DNA of 64,000 nt, taken from contig CBDHGH010000003.1 in NCBI GenBank assembly GCA_965263065.1, forward strand, positions 868,001 through 932,000, read 5' to 3'. Position numbers and translations under genes: made by a program. Positions 1-8,830 of this stretch are shown piece by piece. Positions within the stretch are counted from its first letter, which is position 1. The number at the start of each line of letters is the position of its first letter. Origin of the DNA: TK10-74A sp965263065 (GTDB lineage Bacteria > Chloroflexota > Dehalococcoidia > Bin125). The notes under the pieces were generated by a model. The model saw only the letters and a program-made list of their open reading frames with translations. It was not told the origin of the DNA and did not search any database.

Positions 1-1344
1 CAGCGGCTTGCCGGCGAACTGCACGGCCAGGGGCGCGCCCTCGTCGTTGCGGCCGGCGGGCAGCGTGATCGTGGGCCAGCCGTTGAAGTCGAAGGGGACC
101 GTGAAGCGCATGCGCCAGGCGGGGAAGGCGTCGGGCGGCGTCATGTAGAACTCGCGCGTGACGGGGAACGGCGGCGTGGCCATGGCTGCACTGATCAGCA
201 CATCGACATCGGCCGTGGCCTGGCGCAACTGCTCGACCAGCTCGATCCGCCCCTGATTGGCGCGGGCGTAGTCGATGCCCGAGGCGTCGCTCCCCATGCG
301 CAGGAAGTGCCCGAAGTAGGGGCCGTACTCATCGGCGCGGCTGGGGTAGGTCTCGGCGTGCGCCGCCGCCGCTTCGACCGAGCAGAGCACCGGCCAGCCC
401 GCGATGGCGGCGTCCATCGGCGGCAGGGTCAGCGGCACGATCTCGGCGCCGCGGTCGCGCATGGTCGCGACGGCCGCCTCGACGGCGGCGGTGATGCCCG
501 GGTCGGTGCGGTCCAGCGCCCAGACGCGGTCCAGGCCGATGCGCAGCCCGGCCACGCCGTCGTCGATGGAGGCGGTGTAGTCGGGCACGGCATCGGGCAG
601 CGACGTGGGGTCGTCGGGGTCGGGCCCGGCGATGGCGGCGAGCACGACGGCCGCGTCCCAACTGGAGCGGGTCATGGGGCCCACGTGGTCGAGCGATTCC
701 GCCAGCGCCAGGACGCCCGCGCGGCTGACGCGCCCGTAGGTGGGCTTGAGCCCCACGATGCCGCAGGCGGCGGAGGGGAAGCGGATCGAGCCCCCGGTGT
801 CGCTGCCCAGCGAGGCGTAGCACTGCCCGGACGCCGTCGCGACCCCGGAGCCGCTCGACGAGACGCCGGTCCAGAGGTCGGCGCGCCAGGGGTTGACCGG
901 GATCGGCAGGTCCGGGTGGTAACCGCCCATGGCGCCCTCGGTGAGCGTGAGCTTGCCCAGGATCACCGCGCCCGCGGCCCGCAGCCGCGCGACGACCGTG
1001 CCGTCGGCGTCGGGCGTGAAGTCGCGGCGCACCATCGTGCCGCCCCCCGTCGCGACGCCGGCCGTGTAGCAGAGGTCCTTCACCGCCACCGGGACGCCGT
1101 GCAGCGGACCGCGGTAGTCGCCCGCGGCGATCGCGGTCTGGGCGGCCTCGGCCTCGGCCAGCGCGGAGGCGGCGGTGAGGGTGACGTAGGCCTTGAGGGA
1201 GGGGTTGAGCCGCTCGATGCGGTCGAGCTGCGCCCGCGTCAGATCGACGGGCGAGAGCTCCCCCACGGCGATGCGCGGCGCGAGCTCCTCGATGGCGCCA
1301 TAGGCGAGGTCGAGGGCGAGGTCGAGGGCGGAGTCGTTGGGCAT
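1..1344 (-). CDS. Amidase signature family enzyme, copy 1 (C-terminus beyond window)
   Basis: Amidase-signature hydrolase, expected to cleave a carbon-nitrogen amide bond in the cytoplasm; the substrate cannot be told from sequence. The open frame starts at an ATG at 1344 and runs off the left edge after 448 codons, so only the last residues are missing. The Ser-cisSer-Lys triad is intact: Lys89 in AVKDLC, Ser162 in TGVSSSGSG, Ser186 in GSDTGGSIR. It is almost the same protein as the next gene, differing by scattered substitutions, a duplicated four-residue LDLA near the N-terminus and a two-residue insertion near residue 410. The 5' leaders of the two genes are also alike, so this is a tandem duplication that included the translation start region. 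Confidence 0.9.
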   Translation of the reverse strand, partial: MPNDSALDLALDLAYGAIEELAPRIAVGELSPVDLTRAQLDRIERLNPSLKAYVTLTAASALAEAEAAQTAIAAGDYRGPLHGVPVAVKDLCYTAGVATGGGTMVRRDFTPDADGTVVARLRAAGAVILGKLTLTEGAMGGYHPDLPIPVNPWRADLWTGVSSSGSGVATASGQCYASLGSDTGGSIRFPSAACGIVGLKPTYGRVSRAGVLALAESLDHVGPMTRSSWDAAVVLAAIAGPDPDDPTSLPDAVPDYTASIDDGVAGLRIGLDRVWALDRTDPGITAAVEAAVATMRDRGAEIVPLTLPPMDAAIAGWPVLCSVEAAAAHAETYPSRADEYGPYFGHFLRMGSDASGIDYARANQGRIELVEQLRQATADVDVLISAAMATPPFPVTREFYMTPPDAFPAWRMRFTVPFDFNGWPTITLPAGRNDEGAPLAVQFAGKPL

Positions 1345-1448
1345 GGCGGTCCTCTCTGCGTGGGCAGCGTCGCGCTGCTGCTGCTGGCCCGCCGCGAGCT
1401 GTCGGGGGCGCGCGTGGTCCCCGGCGCCACAGCGCCCGGCGAGCGCTC

Positions 1449-2855
1449 TCAGTCGACGGGGGGCCGCCCCGGCCGGTAGCCCGTGGCGCGCTCGTAGGCC
1501 CGGCCGATGCGGAACAGCGTGGGCTCGCTGAGCGGCTTGCCGGCGAACTGCACGGCCAGGGGCGCGCCCTCGTCGTTGCGGCCGGCGGGCAGCGTGATCG
1601 TGGGCCAGCCGTTGAAGTCGAAGGGCGCCATGAAGCGCATGCGCCAGGCGGGGAAGGTGGGCATAATGTGGAACTCGCGCGTGACGGGGAAGGGCGGCGT
1701 GGCGAGGGCCGGGCTGATCAGCACATCGACATCGGCCGTGGCCTGGCTCAACTGCTCCACCAACTCCAGCCGCCGCTGATTGGCGCGGGCGTAGTCGATG
1801 CCCGAGGCGTCGACGCCCATGCGCAGGAAGTCCCCGAAGCAGGGACCGTACTCATCGGCGCGGCTGGGGTAGGTCTCGGCGTGCGCCGCCGCCGCCTCGA
1901 CCGAGCAGAGGACCTGCCAGCCCTTGATGGCGGTTTCCATGGCCGGCAACGTCAGCGGCACGATCTCGGCCCCGCGGTCGCGCATGATGTCGGCCGCCGC
2001 CTCGACGGCGGCGGTGATGCCCGCGTCGGTGGGGTTCAGCACCCAGGCCGAGTCCAGGCCGATGCGCAGCCCGGCCACGCCGTCGTCGATCGAGGCGGTG
2101 TAGTCGGGCACGGGACCGGGCAGCGCGGTAGGGTCGTCGGGGTCGGGCCCGGCGATGGCGGCGAGCACGGCGGCGGCGTCCCAGCTGGAGCGGGTCATGG
2201 GCCCCACGTGGTCGAGCGATTCCGCCAGCGCCAGGACGCCCGCGCGGCTGACGCGCCCGTAGGTCGGCTTGAGCCCCACGATGCCGCACGCGGCGGAGGG
2301 GGCGCGGATCGAGCCCCCGGTGTCGCTGCCCAGCGAGGCGTAGCACTGCCCGGACGCCGTCGCGACGCCGGAGCCACTGGAGGAGGCGCCGGACCACAGG
2401 TCGGCGCGCCAGGGGTTGACGGGGATCGGCAGGTCGGGGTGGTAACCGCCCAGCGCGCCCTCGGTGAGCGTGAGCTTGCCCAGGATCACCGCGCCCGCGT
2501 CCCGCAGCCGCGCGACGACGGTGCCGTCGGCGTCGGGTGTGAAGTCGCGGCGCACCATCGTGCCGCCCGCTGTCGCGACGCCGGCCGTGTAGCAGAGGTC
2601 CTTGACCGCCACCGGGACGCCGTGCAGCGGGCCGCGGTAGTCGCCGGCGGCGATCGCGGCCTCGGCGGCCTGCGCCTCGGCCAGGGCGGAGGCGGCGGTG
2701 AGGGTGACGTAGGCCTTGAGCGAGGGGTTGAGCCGCTCGATGCGGTCGAGTTGCGCCCGCGTCAACTCCACGGGCGAGAGCTCACCGGCGGCGATCCGCG
2801 GCGCGATCTCCTCGATGGTGGCGTAGGCGAGGTCGAGGGCGGAGTCGTCGGGCAT
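1449..2855 (-). CDS. Amidase signature family enzyme, copy 2
   Basis: Complete 468-residue amidase-signature hydrolase, a normal length for the family. Catalytic residues visible: Lys85 (PVAVKDLC), cis-Ser158 in the Gly/Ser-rich SGASSSGSG segment, and nucleophile Ser182 in GSDTGGSIRAPSA. The family includes Glu-tRNA amidotransferase subunit A, but there is no gatB or gatC nearby and the gene sits in tandem with a paralogue, so a catabolic or detoxifying amidase is the safer reading. It lies upstream of copy 1 in the same direction with about 100 bp between them, and downstream of glutamate dehydrogenase; release of ammonia by an amidase next to an ammonia-handling enzyme is suggestive, not proof of a shared pathway. 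Confidence 0.93.
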   Translation of the reverse strand: MPDDSALDLAYATIEEIAPRIAAGELSPVELTRAQLDRIERLNPSLKAYVTLTAASALAEAQAAEAAIAAGDYRGPLHGVPVAVKDLCYTAGVATAGGTMVRRDFTPDADGTVVARLRDAGAVILGKLTLTEGALGGYHPDLPIPVNPWRADLWSGASSSGSGVATASGQCYASLGSDTGGSIRAPSAACGIVGLKPTYGRVSRAGVLALAESLDHVGPMTRSSWDAAAVLAAIAGPDPDDPTALPGPVPDYTASIDDGVAGLRIGLDSAWVLNPTDAGITAAVEAAADIMRDRGAEIVPLTLPAMETAIKGWQVLCSVEAAAAHAETYPSRADEYGPCFGDFLRMGVDASGIDYARANQRRLELVEQLSQATADVDVLISPALATPPFPVTREFHIMPTFPAWRMRFMAPFDFNGWPTITLPAGRNDEGAPLAVQFAGKPLSEPTLFRIGRAYERATGYRPGRPPVD

Positions 2856-2885
2856 GGCGGTGCTCTCTCCGTGGGCGGGGCCGGT

Positions 2886-4196
2886 CTAGGGGAAGATACC
2901 CCGCAGTTCGATGGCGCGCACGACGCGATCCACGCCCAGGACGTTGGCGGCGTCGCGCAGGGAGAGCCCGCGCTGCTCGGCGCTGTCCCAGACCTCGGCG
3001 AAGGCCTTGCGCATGATCCGGGCCAGTTGCCGGTTGACCTCGTCCTCCTCCCAGAAGAAGGACTGCAGGTCCTGCACCCACTCCATGTAGGAGACGGTGA
3101 CGCCGCCGGCGTTGGCCAGCACGTCGGGCACGAGCACGCGCCCGCGGTCGAGCAGGATGCGCTCGGCTTCGGGCGTCGTGGGGCCGTTGGCCGCCTCCAC
3201 GATGACGTCGGCCTGGATGCGCTCCGCGTTCGACGCCAGGATGACGTTCTCGATCGCGGCCGGGATCAGGTAGTCGCAGTCGATCTCGATCAGCTCCGCG
3301 TTGCTGATCCGGTCCGCGCCGGGCGCGCCGCCGCCGATCATGCCGCGCTCGTCGGCGCGGGCGATCAGGGCGGGGATGTCGAGGCCGTTGCCGTTGTAGT
3401 AGCCGCCGCCGGCGTCGGAGACGGCGACGATCCGCGCCCCGGCGTCGGCCAGGAGCCGCGCGGCGACGCTGCCCACCTGCCCGAAGCCCTGCACCGCGAC
3501 GCGCAGCCCCTCCAGCGAGTCGCCGCGGCGCTTGGCGATCTCCTCGGTCGCGAAGAGGACGCCGCGGCCCGTGGCCTCGTAGCGGCCCTGGCTGCCGCCC
3601 ACCTCCACCGGCTTGCCGGTGACGATGGCGGGCACCGTGTGGCCGTGGCCCATCGAGTAGGTGTCCATCATCCAGGCCATGACGCGGGCGTTGGTGCCCA
3701 TGTCGGGGGCGGGGATGTCGCGGTCCGGGCCGATGATCGGCTCGAGTTCGGAGATGAAGCGGCGGCTCAGGTTCTCCAACTCGCAGTCGCTCAGCGCGGC
3801 CGGGTCGACGATGACGCCGCCCTTGGCGCCGCCGTAGGGCAGGTTGACGATGGCGCACTTCCAGGTCATCCACATGGCGAGGGCGCGCACCTCGTCGAGG
3901 GACACGGCGGCGGAGTAGCGGATGCCGCCCTTGTGGGGGCCGCGGGCATCGTTGTGCTGCACGCGGTAGCCCGTGAAGGTGCGGACGCTGCCGTCGTCCA
4001 TCTCGACGGGGAAGTGCACGGTGAACTCGCGGCGCGGCATGCGCAGCGTTTCCCGCAGGCCGCGGTTCAGGCCCAGGATGTCCGCCGCCGCGTCGAGCTG
4101 CTGCAGCGCGGACTCGTAGGGGTTGAGTTCCTGGCGCGGGGCCGGGGGGGCGCTGGTCGCGGGGTGGGTCGCCGATTCGGTTACTGCGTCGGTCAT
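2886..4196 (-). CDS. gdhA: Glu/Leu/Phe/Val dehydrogenase (glutamate dehydrogenase)
   Basis: NAD(P)-dependent amino-acid dehydrogenase, 436 residues, most like hexameric glutamate dehydrogenase, interconverting glutamate and 2-oxoglutarate plus ammonia in the cytoplasm. The N-terminal substrate domain carries the family lysines Lys89 (GPHKGGIRY), Lys113 and catalytic Lys125 (PYGGAKGGV) and Asp165 in PAPDMGT. The C-terminal Rossmann domain has GFGQVG at residues 237-242, followed by an acidic residue typical of NAD preference, though cofactor use is a guess. The first 20 residues are a Pro/Ala-rich extension. The next gene upstream, an M16 protease, ends 22 bp before this start, so the two are probably co-transcribed. 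Confidence 0.95.
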   Translation of the reverse strand: MTDAVTESATHPATSAPPAPRQELNPYESALQQLDAAADILGLNRGLRETLRMPRREFTVHFPVEMDDGSVRTFTGYRVQHNDARGPHKGGIRYSAAVSLDEVRALAMWMTWKCAIVNLPYGGAKGGVIVDPAALSDCELENLSRRFISELEPIIGPDRDIPAPDMGTNARVMAWMMDTYSMGHGHTVPAIVTGKPVEVGGSQGRYEATGRGVLFATEEIAKRRGDSLEGLRVAVQGFGQVGSVAARLLADAGARIVAVSDAGGGYYNGNGLDIPALIARADERGMIGGGAPGADRISNAELIEIDCDYLIPAAIENVILASNAERIQADVIVEAANGPTTPEAERILLDRGRVLVPDVLANAGGVTVSYMEWVQDLQSFFWEEDEVNRQLARIMRKAFAEVWDSAEQRGLSLRDAANVLGVDRVVRAIELRGIFP

Positions 4197-4218
4197 GGGG
4201 GGGCTCCCTGCGGGGCGC

Positions 4219-5505
4219 TTACAGGTGCAACTCGTCGCGGAAGGGCTCCTCCGCCTCGAACGGGCCCACGACGCCGAGGTGCAGGCTGTCGTCGCGGATC
4301 AACCGGGCGGCCAGGTCGGCGATCTGCTCCGCCCCCACGGCCTCGATGCGCTCGACGACCTCGTCGACGCTGCGCGTGCGGTTGAGCAGCAGCGCCTGCG
4401 CGCCGTACCACGAGGAGACGGCGCGGGTGTCCTCCATGTTGAGCAGCATGCGCCCCTTGATGTACTCGCGGACGCGGTGCAGTTCCGCCGCCGGGATGCC
4501 GTCGCGCAGGCCGCCGAGCTGGTCGAGCGCGGCGCGCAGCGCGGGCAGCGCGTTCTCCGGGTCGACGCCCAGGTAGATCAGCAGGCTGCCGGTGTCGCGC
4601 AGGTTGCTGGCGTAGGAGTGGACGTCGTAGGCCAGCCCCATCTCCTCGCGCAGCGAGACGAACAGGCGGCTGCTCATGCCGTCGCCCAGGATCGTGGTCA
4701 GCAGGCTCAGGGCGTAGCGGTCCTCGTCGAGGGCGGAGAGCCCGGGCAGCCCGATCATCAGATGCGCCTGCTCCGACTGCTTGGCGTACAGGCGCAAGCG
4801 GGCGCTGTCGGCGGCGGGCGGGGTGTACGTCTCGGGCGGGCAGGCGGCGCCGTGCTCCCAGACCGCGACGCTGCGCTCCGCCATCGCGACGGCCTGCTCG
4901 GGGTCGACGGCGCCGGCGATGGAGATCAGCGCGTTGCTCGGCGTGTACTGCGCGCGGCGATAGGCCACGGCGCGGTCGCGGGGGATCGCGCGCACGCTGT
5001 CGGGCGTGCCCGCGACGTCGCGGCCCAGCGCCTGGCCGGGCCAGAGCAGCCCGTCGAGGACGACCTCGGCGAGCTGGCCGGGGTTGTCCTCGACCATGGC
5101 CAACTCTTCGAGGATGACGCTGCGCTCCTTCTCCAACTCCGCGGCGTCGAACAGCGGCCGCAGGACGATGTCGGCCAGCACGTCGATGGCGACGCCGGCG
5201 TGCGCCGCGGGGACCTTGGCGTAGTAGACGGTGTACTCGCGATCGGTGCCGGCGTTGAGCACGCCGCCGATGCCCTCGATCGCGGCGGAGATCTCGGGCC
5301 CCGTCGGCCAGCGCGGCGAGCCCTTGAAGCAGCAGTGCTCCACCAGGTGCGAGATGCCGGCCTCGTCGGGCTGCTCGTAGCGCGATCCGGCCCCGAAGTA
5401 GAAGCTCACCGTCACCGATCGGCTGTGCGGCATGGGCGTCGCCAGCACGCGCAAGCCGTTGTCGAGCGTGCGCTGATGCGGCGCCGGGTCGGCGGTGGGC
5501 GCCAC
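4219..5505 (-). CDS. M16 family zinc metalloprotease (processing-peptidase-like)
   Basis: Inverzincin (M16B) protease of about 428 residues. From the chosen start the zinc-binding HXXEH is His53-Leu-Val-Glu56-His57, with the distal zinc ligand Glu near residue 133 in the VILEEL helix; the C-terminal half carries the SSRLF...REEMGLAY element typical of this family. Relatives cleave short peptides in the cytoplasm or near the membrane. Start choice: a GTG at 5505 overlaps the TAG of the upstream hydrolase as TAGTG and is preceded by GGGAG at good spacing; an in-frame TTG at 5520 would add five residues. The stop/start overlap implies translational coupling. Confidence 0.9.
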   Translation of the reverse strand: MAPTADPAPHQRTLDNGLRVLATPMPHSRSVTVSFYFGAGSRYEQPDEAGISHLVEHCCFKGSPRWPTGPEISAAIEGIGGVLNAGTDREYTVYYAKVPAAHAGVAIDVLADIVLRPLFDAAELEKERSVILEELAMVEDNPGQLAEVVLDGLLWPGQALGRDVAGTPDSVRAIPRDRAVAYRRAQYTPSNALISIAGAVDPEQAVAMAERSVAVWEHGAACPPETYTPPAADSARLRLYAKQSEQAHLMIGLPGLSALDEDRYALSLLTTILGDGMSSRLFVSLREEMGLAYDVHSYASNLRDTGSLLIYLGVDPENALPALRAALDQLGGLRDGIPAAELHRVREYIKGRMLLNMEDTRAVSSWYGAQALLLNRTRSVDEVVERIEAVGAEQIADLAARLIRDDSLHLGVVGPFEAEEPFRDELHL

Positions 5506-6158
5506 TAGTCTCGCTCCCAAAGCACGTTGCCGTGCAGGTCGGGCGCGTGCTCGCGGGCGGCGTACACGGCCTGCTCCGCCTTGCTCTGGGCAATCGTGCA
5601 GTCGTCGCCGTGGCCGTTGAACATCAGCGTGTCGTCGGGCAGGGCGTAGATGCGTTCGCTGATCGACCGCACCAGCGTCCGCAGGGCGTCGTTGCTGCGC
5701 GAGTGGCCGGGGCCGCCGGGGAAGAGCGTGTCGCCGACGACCAGGAAGGGCGGCGCGTAGTAGCAGATGCTGCCCGGCGTGTGCCCCGGCGTGTGGATGG
5801 CGGTCAGCGTCGTCTCGCCGAGCTCGATCGTCTCGCCGCCGGTCAGGTGCACCTGGATGCGGCTGTGGTCGGCCCAGGGCTCGTCGGGGTGCATGTAGAA
5901 CGGCACGTCGAGGGCGGCGTCGAGGTGGTCGAAGCTGTCGATGTGGTCGTGGTGCGAGTGCGTGAAGAGCACCATCGCGACGGTGCCGTCGGCCGCGCCG
6001 GCGAGCACCTGCTCGGGCTCCGCCACGGCGTCGATCAGGGCGCTCTGCCGCGTCGCCTTGTCGATCAGGATGAAGGCGTTGTTCGAGATCGGGCCGAAGG
6101 GGCCGAGCTTGCGAATGATGAGCGAGTCGCTCTCGGCGTGCGTGGCTGGGGTGGTCAT
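5505..6158 (-). CDS. Metallo-beta-lactamase-fold hydrolase (glyoxalase II-like)
   Basis: MBL-superfamily hydrolase of 217 residues. The metal site is complete: THSHHDHID (His67, His69, Asp71, His72), His126 in HTPGHTPGS, Asp143 in GDTLFPGG and His183 in NGHGDD. The HTPG and GDTLF motifs place it with hydroxyacylglutathione hydrolase-like thioesterases acting on soluble thioesters, but the true substrate is unknown. The ATG at 6158 has AGGAG seven bases upstream; the reading frame continues much farther upstream only as antisense of lysA, so that extension is rejected. It leads a coupled pair with the M16 protease. Confidence 0.92.
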   Translation of the reverse strand: MTTPATHAESDSLIIRKLGPFGPISNNAFILIDKATRQSALIDAVAEPEQVLAGAADGTVAMVLFTHSHHDHIDSFDHLDAALDVPFYMHPDEPWADHSRIQVHLTGGETIELGETTLTAIHTPGHTPGSICYYAPPFLVVGDTLFPGGPGHSRSNDALRTLVRSISERIYALPDDTLMFNGHGDDCTIAQSKAEQAVYAAREHAPDLHGNVLWERD

Positions 6159-6428
6159 CGTCGGGCTCCTCTGCGGGCCTGCGTGCGCGGCCAGTGTGCG
6201 CGGCTCGCGCGCAGGCGTGCGGCGGAGTCTACTCGACGACTGGGTGGGCGTCGTCAAGGGGGTGCGTGGACCGGCGCCACTTCGCGCCCGTAGACTGAAG
6301 ACGCCGACCGCCGCGGCCTGGACCGCGGCGCGGCTGGGATACGACATCGATGGCCCGAGCGGCCGCCCGGCCGACGCGTCGCGTCGCAGGGGCGGGCCCG
6401 GCCGTCGTGATGATGCTGGACGACCGCC

Positions 6429-7772
6429 ATGGGCGAGACTCCCTCGGAGCCGCTTCCCGCGTGTGTGGGGGGCCTGCTCCCGATCACGGCCGCGATCGAC
6501 GACGCCGGCCACCTGCGGGTGGCGGGCTGTGACGTCGTGCAGCTCTGCCGCGACTACGGCACGCCGCTGTATCTCTACGACGAAGCCACGATCCGCCAGA
6601 TCTGCCGCGAATACCGCCGCGAGTTCGAGTCGCGCCTGCCCGGCGCGCGCGTCCTCTACGCCGCCAAGGCCTTCCTGAACCCCAGCCTGGCCGCCCTGCT
6701 GGCCGAGGAGGGCGTGGGCATGGACGTCGTTTCGGGCGGCGAGCTGTACGTCGCGCGGGCGGGCGGCTTCCCGGCCGCCCGGATGGCGTTCCACGGCAAC
6801 AACAAGAGCGCCGCGGAACTCGCCGAGGCGGTCGAGGCGGGGGTGGGGCGGATCATCGTCGACAACGATCACGAGCTCGCGCTGCTGGAGGGGGTCGCCG
6901 CCGATCGCGGCGTGCGGCAGGCGGTGATGCTGCGCGTCACGCCCGGCATCGATGCGCACACGCACGCCAAGACCAGCACCGGCCTGGTCGACAGCAAGTT
7001 CGGCTTCCCGCTGGTGGGCGGCGCAGCCGAGGCCGCCGTCGTGCGGCTGCGCGACTCGGCGTCGCTGGAGTTGACGGGCTACCACGTGCACCTGGGCTCC
7101 CCGATCTTCGACACGGCGCCGTACGAGGCGGGCATCGAGGTGATGACCGACTTCGCCGCCGCGATGCGCGACCGCCACGGCGTCACCTGGCGCGAGTTCA
7201 GCCCCGGCGGCGGTTTCGCGCTGGGCTACACGCCCGATGCGCCGCCGCCGCCCATCGGGGTCTACGCGGAGGCCATCGCGACGGCGCTGCGCGCGGGCTG
7301 CGAGCGGCACGGCCTGCCGCTGCCGGAGCTGCACGTCGAGCCGGGGCGCTCGGTCGTGGGGCGGGCGGGGGTCGCGGTGTACACGGTGGGCGCGCGCAAG
7401 GAGATCCCCGGCGTGCGCACCTACGTCGCCGTCGACGGCGGCATGGCCGACAACGTCCGCCCGGCGATGTACGGCTCCGCCTACACCGCCGTCGTCGCCA
7501 ACCGCATGCGCGACGCCGCCGAGGAGACGGTCGCGATCGCGGGCAAGTTCTGCGAGAGCGGCGATGTCCTGATCGACGCCATCGCGCTGCCGCGGCTCGC
7601 GCCCGGCGACCTCGTCGCGCTGCCGGCCAGCGGCGCCTACAACCTGGCGATGGAGAGCAACTACAACCAGGCGCAGCGACCGCCCGTCGTGTTCCTGCGC
7701 GACGGCGCCGCCCGCGTCGCGCGGCGGCGGCAGACCTACGCCGACCTCGTCGCGCTGGAGACCGCGCCATGA
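6429..7772 (+). CDS. lysA: Diaminopimelate decarboxylase
   Basis: PLP-dependent fold-III decarboxylase, 447 residues, catalysing the last step of lysine biosynthesis (meso-diaminopimelate to lysine). Lys80 in LYAAKAF is the PLP Schiff-base lysine; other family marks are HLGS near 221, the phosphate-binding GGGF at 260-263, EPGRS at 304-308, CESGD at 375-379 (active-site Cys from the partner subunit) and Tyr404 in SGAYN. The CESGD motif is preceded by GKF rather than the common GP, a small divergence. Starts at ATG 6429, divergent from the hydrolase gene across a 270-bp gap, and overlaps holB by ATGA. Related ornithine/arginine decarboxylases are less likely because of the HLGS/EPGRS/CESGD pattern. 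Confidence 0.94.
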   Translation: MGETPSEPLPACVGGLLPITAAIDDAGHLRVAGCDVVQLCRDYGTPLYLYDEATIRQICREYRREFESRLPGARVLYAAKAFLNPSLAALLAEEGVGMDVVSGGELYVARAGGFPAARMAFHGNNKSAAELAEAVEAGVGRIIVDNDHELALLEGVAADRGVRQAVMLRVTPGIDAHTHAKTSTGLVDSKFGFPLVGGAAEAAVVRLRDSASLELTGYHVHLGSPIFDTAPYEAGIEVMTDFAAAMRDRHGVTWREFSPGGGFALGYTPDAPPPPIGVYAEAIATALRAGCERHGLPLPELHVEPGRSVVGRAGVAVYTVGARKEIPGVRTYVAVDGGMADNVRPAMYGSAYTAVVANRMRDAAEETVAIAGKFCESGDVLIDAIALPRLAPGDLVALPASGAYNLAMESNYNQAQRPPVVFLRDGAARVARRRQTYADLVALETAP

Positions 7773-8830
7773 CGGCCGGCTGGGGCGCGATGGCGGGGAG
7801 CGCCGCCGCCGGCACGCTGTCGCGGATGATCGCGGGCGGACGACTGCCGCACGCGCTGCTCCTGGCGGGGCCGCCGCAGGTGGGCAAGGCGCAGCTGGCG
7901 ACGTCGCTGGCGCAGGCGCTCAACTGCGCCGCGCGCCCCACCGGGCAGGGCGACCCCTGCGGCGACTGCGCCCCCTGCCGCCGCATCGCGGGGGGGCGGC
8001 ACGCCGATGTCGAGACCGTCGCGCCGGGCGGCGTCTGCCGGGTGACGGACCACTCCCACGAGAGCAGCGCCACGGTCGGCATCTGCCAGATCCGGCGGCT
8101 CGAGGTGAACGCCGCGCTCAACCCCTACGAGGGCGGGCGCCGCGTCTTCGTGATCGACCCCGCGGACGCCATGACTACCGACGCCTCGGACGCCTTCCTG
8201 AAGACGCTGGAGGAGCCGCCCGACGCGGTCACGATGGTGCTGGTGACGGACTCGCCGGCGCGACTGTCGGAGACGGTGCGGTCGCGCTGCCGCCGCATCG
8301 ACGTGACGCCGTTGGCCCGCGGTCTGCTGGCGGCGCGGCTGGCGGGCGAGGATGGGGTCACCGACGAGACCGCCGACGCGCTGTCGCGCATGGCGCGCGG
8401 GCGGGCGAGCTGGGCCACGAACGCGCTCGCCGACGACGATCCGGTCGCGCAGCGGCGCGCGGAGATCGAGCAGTTGCGCGCGCTCAGCGCCGGGGGCGCG
8501 CGCGAGCGCATGGAGTTCGCCGAGCACCTCTCGAGCCGCCGCGGCGACCTGGGGCCCGCGCGCACGGCGCTGGAGTACTGCCGGGAGTGGTGGCGCGACC
8601 TGCTGCGCGTGCGCCTGGGCGTCGCGACGGGGGTCACACACGAGTTCCTGCGGGCGGAGCTGGAGGCGGATGCGCCGCGCTACCGCCCGGGCGACATCGT
8701 CGCCTTCCTGCGGGAAGTGCGGCGCACGGAAGAACTACTGCGGATCGGCGTCGACGTCCGCGTCGCGCTGGAAGCATTAATGCTGGCCGCGCCCCGTCCG
8801 GGGCCGCCGGCGGTGAGGAGCGCGGCATGA
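7769..8830 (+). CDS. holB: DNA polymerase III delta prime subunit (clamp loader)
   Basis: AAA+ clamp-loader subunit of 353 residues. Walker A-like GPPQVGKAQ at 34-42, a four-cysteine zinc knuckle (Cys53, Cys64, Cys67, Cys70) where clamp loaders carry theirs, and the SRC sensor-type segment in TVRSRCRRI. The DEAD-box equivalent is IDPADAM, so ATP hydrolysis here is doubtful, as is usual for delta prime. Works in the replisome by opening the beta clamp together with delta and tau/gamma. Translationally coupled at both ends: ATGA overlap with lysA upstream and with the PSP1 gene downstream; the holB-PSP1 adjacency is common in bacteria. Confidence 0.92.
   Translation: MTAGWGAMAGSAAAGTLSRMIAGGRLPHALLLAGPPQVGKAQLATSLAQALNCAARPTGQGDPCGDCAPCRRIAGGRHADVETVAPGGVCRVTDHSHESSATVGICQIRRLEVNAALNPYEGGRRVFVIDPADAMTTDASDAFLKTLEEPPDAVTMVLVTDSPARLSETVRSRCRRIDVTPLARGLLAARLAGEDGVTDETADALSRMARGRASWATNALADDDPVAQRRAEIEQLRALSAGGARERMEFAEHLSSRRGDLGPARTALEYCREWWRDLLRVRLGVATGVTHEFLRAELEADAPRYRPGDIVAFLREVRRTEELLRIGVDVRVALEALMLAAPRPGPPAVRSAA

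Noticed and set aside
1668..4385. A 905-codon plus-strand open frame across the amidase and dehydrogenase genes
   Set aside because: It is the complementary frame of two well-supported genes, with low-complexity Arg/Gly/Val/His composition typical of GC-rich antisense frames.
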